This document shows positions 25,721-30,829 of a DNA stretch of 30,829 bases, one piece after another. Where the stretch lies: contig CAYGXU010000034.1 in the NCBI GenBank assembly GCA_964353875.1, forward strand, positions 1 through 30,829, read 5' to 3'. Origin of the DNA: MGNI01 sp964353875. Its GTDB lineage: Bacteria > Chloroflexota > Anaerolineae > Anaerolineales > E44-bin32. A model generated the notes under the pieces. The model was not told the DNA's origin and did no database searches. It was given only the letters and a program-made list of their open reading frames with translations. The translations under genes were made by a program, and so were the position numbers. Position 1 is the first letter of the stretch. Each line of letters begins with the position of its first letter.

Positions 25721-25781
25721 TGGTTTTTTTTCATACCAGCCTTTCTATGTCCTTGTTGATTGATCAGATAGTATCCCCCTA

Positions 25782-26786
25782 TCACTGCTGGGGGCTAAAG
25801 GTATCAATTAAAAGTCGAACATCACCGCCCACTGGGTACAGAATTGGGCAGGTTGCGCCATGATCGATATACTCCTGAACCTTGGCGCGAGCCTCCTGCG
25901 GTGTGCCGGAGGCGGTTATACGTTGGATCAAATCATCTGTGACAAGGTGTTTGGCACGTCGTATTTGCTCATGCGTTGCTGGCCACCCCAGGACGGATTG
26001 GATCTCAGTGACCACATTTTGCGATACGCCACTTGCTTTGGCAATGTGGGGTTGCTGCGCCAAATATTGCGTCAATAGTTCACGACTGGTATCGAGAGCA
26101 CGTTCACGCTCGTGGTCCACAGAGCAAACAACCAATTGGGGACGGTCAATCTCCTCTACGCTTCGTCCCACCCGATGCGCGCCAACCTGAAGGGACTCAA
26201 GTGCCTGATCGTTATACTCTGGAGGGACACAATAATTCAGTACAACGCCATCCGCGATCTCGCCAGTCAGTTCCAGCATTTTCAAACCGGTTGCGCCTAT
26301 ATAGATGGGAACCTTACGAGGCTCACGCCGACCATGGACCACATCCAACTCAATCCCCTCCACGTGATGGAACTCCCCATGAAAGGTTACTCGTTCCATA
26401 TTCAGCAGTCGGCGTAAAACTTCCACCGTTTCTTGCATGGCCAGCAGGGGCTTACTTCGATCGATCCCGACATTCTTTGCTAAAGGATCCCACCACGCTC
26501 CAATTCCACAAATGACGCGATTCGGAGCAAGATCATCTAGGGTCAAGAAAGTGGCTGCCAGGAGGCCGATGTTGCGCGTCCAATTGTTAATGACCCCGGA
26601 TCCAATTTTAATACTCTCCGTCACAGCCGCGTAAGCGGCCATGGGAACTATCGCATCGCGCACGAGGCGAGATTCTGCTTGCCACACCGCTTCGAATCCC
26701 TTCTTCTCAGCGTATCGAACATATTCAAGACCATCTCTCAGGTCATGGGCATCTTGTAAGTAGAGTGCCACACGTTTAATCGGCAT
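25782..26786 (-). CDS. LLM-class (luciferase-like) oxidoreductase, probably F420- or FMN-dependent
   Basis: The 334-residue protein is a bacterial-luciferase-like TIM barrel. It begins RVALYLQDAHDLRDGLEYVRYAEKKGFEAVW and has IKIGSGVINNWTRNIGLLA, NRVICGIGAWW, KVPIYIGATGLKMLELTGEIADGVVLNY and the C-terminal GTPQEARAKVQEYIDHGAT. The pattern is close to Mer-type methylene-tetrahydromethanopterin reductases and related F420 enzymes. It starts 3 nt after cofC, an F420 biosynthesis gene, which favours F420 as cofactor. The substrate is unknown. A 61-nt gap with a short CCCCC/GGGGG hairpin over its stop separates it from the thioesterase gene. Confidence 0.85.
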   Translation of the reverse strand: MPIKRVALYLQDAHDLRDGLEYVRYAEKKGFEAVWQAESRLVRDAIVPMAAYAAVTESIKIGSGVINNWTRNIGLLAATFLTLDDLAPNRVICGIGAWWDPLAKNVGIDRSKPLLAMQETVEVLRRLLNMERVTFHGEFHHVEGIELDVVHGRREPRKVPIYIGATGLKMLELTGEIADGVVLNYCVPPEYNDQALESLQVGAHRVGRSVEEIDRPQLVVCSVDHERERALDTSRELLTQYLAQQPHIAKASGVSQNVVTEIQSVLGWPATHEQIRRAKHLVTDDLIQRITASGTPQEARAKVQEYIDHGATCPILYPVGGDVRLLIDTFSPQQ

Positions 26787-26789
26787 CTT

Positions 26790-27416
26790 TCACTCCTTTT
26801 CTTGGATCAATAAGGATTTTGAAAGCATATCCTGGAGAACTTCCAGATCATCTGGGATATCAAGATCGAGTTCAAGAGAGGGTAAATGGCAGATTTTAAC
26901 CTCTGCCCCCGCCGCCTCCCCTTGTTCGATGTGTCGTGCGAAACTACCCGCTTTTAAATCATATTCTATCAAACCAGGTGGGGAGGAAAGAATGGCATTT
27001 GTCCCAGTGCCTCTGCGGTCAGGGACGAGGAGCACTTCAGGAGGATTCCCTGAGAGAGAAATTAATTTGCTGATATCCTCACTCGTAAGCAGGGGCAAAT
27101 CAGCAGGCAATACAAGCACAGAAGAGACGCCATGGCTTCGAACAACGAGGCTCGCTCGGACCAATGCTTCGCCCAGGTCAGGATTTCCACGTTCGGTAAC
27201 AGTTCTGGCGCCGTGCTCTCGAGCAATTGCTAAAGCTTCCGTATCCCTGCTTACAACGAGCGTATGCTCTATTTCAGGGATTTGTCCTAGAGTTTCCAAT
27301 GTATGAGAAAGAAGCAATCGCCCAAGCGCTGCGATTTCCTCCCGTGTAAGGACTTCTAAAAGCTTGGACTTTGATCGCTGTAAGGGCTTTACAGGAACAA
27401 TCGCCCAAAGGATCAT
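26790..27416 (-). CDS. cofC: CofC, nucleotidyltransferase of coenzyme F420 biosynthesis
   Basis: CofC activates the three-carbon acid (2-phospholactate or phosphoenolpyruvate) with GTP so that CofD can attach it to the deazaflavin. The 208-residue protein shows the family pattern: IVPVKPLQRSKSKLLEVLTREE at the start, VLPADLPLLTSEDI with the metal-binding Asp, VPDRRGTGTNAILSSPP, AGSFARHIEQGEAAG and LELDLDIPDDLEVL. Length is normal. GGGAGG precedes the ATG. The LLM oxidoreductase gene begins 3 nt after its stop. CofD and the CofG/CofH enzymes are not in the window. Confidence 0.9.
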   Translation of the reverse strand: MILWAIVPVKPLQRSKSKLLEVLTREEIAALGRLLLSHTLETLGQIPEIEHTLVVSRDTEALAIAREHGARTVTERGNPDLGEALVRASLVVRSHGVSSVLVLPADLPLLTSEDISKLISLSGNPPEVLLVPDRRGTGTNAILSSPPGLIEYDLKAGSFARHIEQGEAAGAEVKICHLPSLELDLDIPDDLEVLQDMLSKSLLIQEKE

Positions 27417-27889
27417 GCTCGCCTCCCCAATGAAGATAATTCATGGAAACAGACGATTATTGAAATAGATATCAAACCAAGTTCCTTTATACCAGAACCC
27501 ATCCTCGTTCACCTCATGAATATTCTCTACGATTTCAATCCTGATGATCAATCACACCAGAAAATAGATCAATATCGCTCTACAATCCAACGAAAGTGCC
27601 TTGGATGTTCCTTTGGTTCCTTAGCAGTTCAAGGATGATGGACAATATTCCGGTTCCTATCGATTATCATCAAGCCAAACACCCATCGGTAAGTTGAGGA
27701 TCCTGCCCCCGCTGCTTTGTTGGGTTTTTCACACTGGACTTCTTCAAAGGGCGTTGCGGTAAATAGGGCAGGAAGGACGACAGATCAAACATGCTCATCA
27801 ACATCCCGATTTTATCTCTCTCCAGAACACAATCCCTGGATTCATGCAAAGGAAGCATTCCTATACAAAAAAGGAATGAGGGCATTCAA
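27417..27889. other. 473-bp gene-poor gap between cofE and cofC
   Basis: No well-supported gene is present. A minus-strand ORF at 27670-27885 (71 codons, Pro/Lys/Ser-rich C-terminus) lacks a recognisable family and a clear ribosome site. A separate minus-strand segment at 27569-27628 is listed as a possible transposase remnant. The gap must contain the cofC promoter, but I see no strong match. Confidence 0.4.
27569..27628 (-). pseudogene. Possible transposase C-terminal remnant
   Basis: Between stops, the minus strand encodes TAKEPKEHPRHFRWIVERY. The RWIVER part recalls the RWvVERtfaW motif near the C-terminus of IS5-type DDE transposases. It is very short, with no inverted repeats found around it, so chance similarity is quite possible. 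Confidence 0.15.
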
Positions 27890-28669
27890 TTATCGGAATA
27901 GATCTTTCTCCTGCGGTCGTAGAATCTCCGTCATTGAACCCTCCCGCAATGGATAAGGTAAACCGCGGATATGGATCACGGGCAAGCCTTCTGCAGCTTG
28001 TCCCATGAGCACCGATGCGGCAGCCGCGACTTCATCCGCCAGACCAACCTGCGTGGTTTGAAGCAACCTGCCAAAAAGATCAGGCTTGCCTCGAAGGTCA
28101 AGCAAAGCAGGCAACCCTGCAACGCCAATCGCAACCCCCACCGCGCCCTCTCGCCAGGCTCGCCCATGCGAATCAATAATCAAGATACCGATTTGCGCTT
28201 GGTTTTCCTGGTAAAACCGATCCGTGAACTGACGCGCCGAAGCATCCGGGTCTTCGGGTAGAAGAAGTGCATATTCCCCGGGTTTTTCTTCTGGACCGCG
28301 CACATTGGAGGAATCCACACCCGCATTGGCACAGACGAATCCGAGCCGATGCTTCACAATGATTAAACCCGGACGCACCCTGAGAATCTTCCGGCTTTCG
28401 CTCAGGATCAATTCCACAAGACGGGGGTCTTTATGGGCAGCTTTGGCAAGACGCATCGCTCGTCGAGATGGAACTACATCAGCAAGCGAGATCAGGCGCC
28501 CTTCTGCTTTGGAGACCACTTTTTGGGCGATCGCAATGATATCGTCATCCTGGAGTCGTATCTGAGCACGGCTCAATCCATCCAGGATGAACCTGGCCAA
28601 ATCGTCTCCTCGGGAGACCAACGGGATGTCCGGGAGTGCTGTGAGGATTAATTGTAGAGGCGACGTCAC
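27890..28669 (-). CDS. cofE: CofE, coenzyme F420-0:L-glutamate ligase
   Basis: CofE adds glutamates to F420-0 using GTP. The 259-residue protein has the family segments LTALPDIPLVSRGDDLA, DDDIIAIAQKVVSKAEGRL, ILRVRPGLIIVKHRLGFVCANAGVDSSN, ILIIDSHGRAWREGAVGVAIGVAG and ADEVAAAASVLMGQAAEGLPV. It is the single-domain form, without the C-terminal nitroreductase-like domain seen in FbiB of Actinobacteria. The start is GTG at 28669, overlapping the npdG stop (GTGA), so it is translationally coupled to npdG. Confidence 0.93.
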   Translation of the reverse strand: MTSPLQLILTALPDIPLVSRGDDLARFILDGLSRAQIRLQDDDIIAIAQKVVSKAEGRLISLADVVPSRRAMRLAKAAHKDPRLVELILSESRKILRVRPGLIIVKHRLGFVCANAGVDSSNVRGPEEKPGEYALLLPEDPDASARQFTDRFYQENQAQIGILIIDSHGRAWREGAVGVAIGVAGLPALLDLRGKPDLFGRLLQTTQVGLADEVAAAASVLMGQAAEGLPVIHIRGLPYPLREGSMTEILRPQEKDLFR

Positions 28670-29355
28670 GACTTGATACCAGTGACTCGAATGGCGCCTG
28701 TCTTCGATTGGTAACGCTTGTTGACCTCGATCAGTATAGCGCTCAATCCCTCAGCAACAATGGCGTTATCCAAATCACCAGCGTGATAGGCGTTCAGTCC
28801 CGCACCTTCCGCCAATATGATCACATCTTGTGCGGCTTCCTCATTATCGGCAAATACAAGGACATCCATGTTAAGCGGCTTATTGATATTTTCGCGGAGA
28901 GCATGGGAGGGGACATTCTGGAAGGCAGCCACAACGCGAACACCCGGCCCCAAAATATTCTGGGCAATCCGTGCTGCTGAAGGTGGAGCGGGCGGCTTCG
29001 GATTTCGGAAATCCACCCTGGCAGTGGCATCTACCAGGATCTTGCCTTGAAGGACATCCTTCAAGCTCCTCAACGCTTCCTCATGGGCTGACTGCTCCAC
29101 TGTGAGGACACAAATGTTCGCATGTTTTGCGGCATCTGCATTGGCCATGCCCTGGATCGAATCAATCTTGAGTTCTTCGTTAAGCTCAGCAGCCACACTT
29201 TGAGCCTTTTCTTCCTGCCGTGACCCAATGATGATTCGGTAACCAGCATTCGCCCAACGTAGCGCCAATCCGGGTCCTTCCTTCCCGGTGCCTCCCAATA
29301 TTGCAATCGCCAAAATGATCGACTCATCCACGCTCTCTCTATTTTTCTCGGTCAT
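28666..29355 (-). CDS. npdG: NADPH-dependent F420 reductase
   Basis: This enzyme moves hydride between NADPH and F420. The 229-residue protein has the family N-terminal nucleotide-binding motif AILGGTGKEGPGLALRWANAG (about 18-38), IIIGSRQEEKA (typical of NADP binding), and VVAAFQNVPSHAL, GLNAYHAGDLDNA in the C-terminal part. AAAGGA within the end of ssnA serves as ribosome site. It starts 3 nt after ssnA and overlaps cofE, making the three one transcription and translation unit. The N-terminal 15 residues are an extension over the usual start. Confidence 0.92.
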   Translation of the reverse strand: MTEKNRESVDESIILAIAILGGTGKEGPGLALRWANAGYRIIIGSRQEEKAQSVAAELNEELKIDSIQGMANADAAKHANICVLTVEQSAHEEALRSLKDVLQGKILVDATARVDFRNPKPPAPPSAARIAQNILGPGVRVVAAFQNVPSHALRENINKPLNMDVLVFADNEEAAQDVIILAEGAGLNAYHAGDLDNAIVAEGLSAILIEVNKRYQSKTGAIRVTGIKS

Positions 29356-29358
29356 TGT

Positions 29359-30714
29359 TCAATCCTTTGGAACATAAGATCGGTAACGCCGCCATACGCC
29401 TTCAACCAGCTGCCGTGAATGTGCTGTGATTTCGGCCTCGTCGAGCGTCAGCAGCTTACGGTCGCGCATTAAAATACGACCCGCTACGATTGTAGTCGTA
29501 ATCATCGACTCGTGAAAGCCAAAGAGCATATGCCAGGGTAGGTTACCCGCAGTGAGCGGCGTGGTCGGATGATAATCAACAAAGATCAAATCCGCATGGG
29601 CACCCTCCTCGACCACGCCGATAGGTGCAATGGGGAAGAAAGAACCTGCCAATGCGGCATTGTTATATGTTGCCATCTCTGCCAATTGATCCCCGGGGAA
29701 TCGTCGCGGATCGCGATGAGCCACCTTCTGCAATAAGTAAGCTGTCTTCCACTCCTCCCACATCGCATTGGAGAAACCATCATTCCCGAGACCGAGACGA
29801 ACGCCGGCGCGCATCATGGATTCCACATCGGCAATCCCGACTGCATTGTTCATATTGGAACGTGGTTGATGCGTCACCCATGTGCCAGTTTCGGCCAATA
29901 ATTGCACTTCACGCGCGTCTACATGAACCGCATGGGCGACGATGGTTCGCTTCCCCAAAATGCCATGTTGATGCAGACGATCAACAACGCGTAAGCCGGT
30001 TTTTTCGAGACTATCGTATTGATCAATGTGGTGTTCTGCAACATGGATATGAAATCCGGTGTCATCAGGCGCTGCCTCTCGGCAAGCTTCGAGCGTCTCC
30101 TCGGAGAGAGTCAGGCTGGCATGCAAACCGAAGCTCGCTGCCAGTCGCCCATCTGCGATCGATTCCTTCTGGCAGCGCTCGATAAAGCGGATATTCTCGT
30201 CAATCCCCGCTTTTGCCCTTTCTTTTCCACCTCGATCAGTTACTTCATAACAAAGTACAGCGCGCAAACCCGCTTTTTCAACGGTTTCAGCGATCACATC
30301 CAATGAGCCTGCGATGGCATTCGGGGAAGCATGATGGTCGAAAAGGGTGGTTGTCCCATGTCGAATCGCGTCCATTAGACAGACCAAGGCAGAGTAACGC
30401 GCATCCTCCAAGGTGAGCGCCTGATCGAGCGGCCACCAAAGCTTCTGTAAGATTTCGATGAATTCTTTTGGCGCTCTTCCGGGGATGGCCATCCCTCGGG
30501 CGAAAGCGCCATAGAAATGGGTGTGAGCACAAATATTGCCGGGCATGACATATTGCCCTTGAGCGTCGATCCGTTCGTCCTGTGGATACTTCCCGATAAG
30601 GACCTTCGAGGGTCCAATATCGGTTATTAGGCCATCCTTTATGAGAAGTCCATAATCCTCCAATATCAAGTTCGGTCGTCCCCAGGTTATCAGGTGTGCA
30701 TGATGAATAAGCAT
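29359..30714 (-). CDS. ssnA: SsnA-type amidohydrolase linked to selenium/molybdenum hydroxylases
   Basis: The 451-residue protein is a metal-dependent amidohydrolase (TIM barrel). It has the metal motif AHTHFYGAFARGM (H64, H66), HGTTTLFDHHASP, FHIHVAEHH, VAHAVHV and LGNDGFSNAMWEEW with the catalytic Asp. The N-terminal HLITWGRPNLILEDYGLLIK and the LWWPLDQALTLEDARYSALV segment fit SsnA, the putative aminohydrolase co-occurring with selenium-dependent Mo hydroxylases; its substrate is unproven, probably a deaminable heterocycle. I chose ATG 30714 because GGAGGAGG lies 3 nt upstream; a longer frame to 30750 overlaps the previous gene. Confidence 0.9.
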   Translation of the reverse strand: MLIHHAHLITWGRPNLILEDYGLLIKDGLITDIGPSKVLIGKYPQDERIDAQGQYVMPGNICAHTHFYGAFARGMAIPGRAPKEFIEILQKLWWPLDQALTLEDARYSALVCLMDAIRHGTTTLFDHHASPNAIAGSLDVIAETVEKAGLRAVLCYEVTDRGGKERAKAGIDENIRFIERCQKESIADGRLAASFGLHASLTLSEETLEACREAAPDDTGFHIHVAEHHIDQYDSLEKTGLRVVDRLHQHGILGKRTIVAHAVHVDAREVQLLAETGTWVTHQPRSNMNNAVGIADVESMMRAGVRLGLGNDGFSNAMWEEWKTAYLLQKVAHRDPRRFPGDQLAEMATYNNAALAGSFFPIAPIGVVEEGAHADLIFVDYHPTTPLTAGNLPWHMLFGFHESMITTTIVAGRILMRDRKLLTLDEAEITAHSRQLVEGVWRRYRSYVPKD

Positions 30715-30728
30715 CGCCTCCTCCATAC

Positions 30729-30829
30729 CTAATCGAATACGGTTTGCCATTTCGGGTCTCGGTAAGCCGCGACAGCATCCTGAATATGACGCGCGGTTGT
30801 GCGAAATGCGGAGAACGGTTGTGGCAGGT
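30729..30829 (-). CDS. C-terminal end of an unidentified gene, cut by the window edge
   Basis: An open frame enters from the right edge and ends at a TAG at 30729-30731, reading ARHIQDAVAAYRDPKWQTVFD at its end. The last 32 codons are free of stops and have a protein-like composition. Its stop lies 14 nt before the ssnA start, which suits the same operon. The piece is too short to name. Confidence 0.55.
   Translation of the reverse strand, partial: LPQPFSAFRTTARHIQDAVAAYRDPKWQTVFD

Noticed and set aside
30287..30778. 163-codon minus-strand ORF overlapping the ssnA start
   Set aside because: Different frame from SsnA with Arg/Ser-rich shadow composition.

Overview
The window looks like a piece of a bacterial chromosome from the Chloroflexota, most probably an Anaerolineae-type lineage. 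This is an inference from gene content: coenzyme F420 biosynthesis genes beside selenium/molybdenum hydroxylase genes, a recA-recX-rny block, an AspRS with the residues of the non-discriminating type, stand-alone receiver proteins and moderate GC. No tRNA, rRNA, CRISPR array or intact insertion sequence was seen.

Layout. (1) 0.36-3.7 kb, plus strand: a three-gene 2-oxoacid (pyruvate or acetoin) dehydrogenase operon, E1 alpha, E1 beta and E2, behind an extended -10 promoter; the E3 gene is not in the window. (2) 3.9-4.9 kb, plus strand: a receiver-only response regulator followed by an unrecognised helical protein. (3) 5.2-9.0 kb, minus strand: recA, then a hairpin terminator, then overlapping recX-rny, closed by a strong terminator; a second receiver-only protein is divergent from recA. 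(4) 9.8-12.05 kb, minus strand: aspS with a near-consensus promoter, a small Asn/Gln/Asp-containing leader ORF and mutually exclusive hairpins before it. Directly downstream lies a candidate ~205-nt structured RNA with its own promoter-like sequence and a terminator. (5) 12.3-30.8 kb, minus strand throughout: a long metabolic island.

The island is read from right to left. It begins with the tail of an unidentified gene, then ssnA, npdG and cofE packed end to end. A 473-bp gap follows, then cofC, a luciferase-like (F420/FMN type) oxidoreductase, a hotdog thioesterase, a FAD subunit and a 2Fe-2S/molybdopterin hydroxylase fusion. After a 300-bp promoter region come a XdhC/CoxI-type Mo-cofactor chaperone, a FAD/2Fe-2S fusion subunit, a small two-helix membrane protein, an unrecognised protein whose C-terminal half resembles nucleoside phosphorylase/AMP nucleosidase, a second xanthine-dehydrogenase-type Mo subunit, YqeB, and a YqeC-MocA fusion.

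How the genes fit together. SsnA, YqeB, YqeC and MocA are the accessory set known to travel with selenium-dependent molybdenum hydroxylases, which act on purines and other N-heterocycles. The two Mo hydroxylases differ both in domain fusion and in one substrate-binding residue, so they probably use different substrates. The tight coupling of ssnA to npdG and cofE, and of cofC to an LLM oxidoreductase, suggests that F420 supply and purine/N-heterocycle oxidation are expressed together. The most novel items are that coupling, the nucleoside-phosphorylase-like protein, the aspS leader and the candidate structured RNA.
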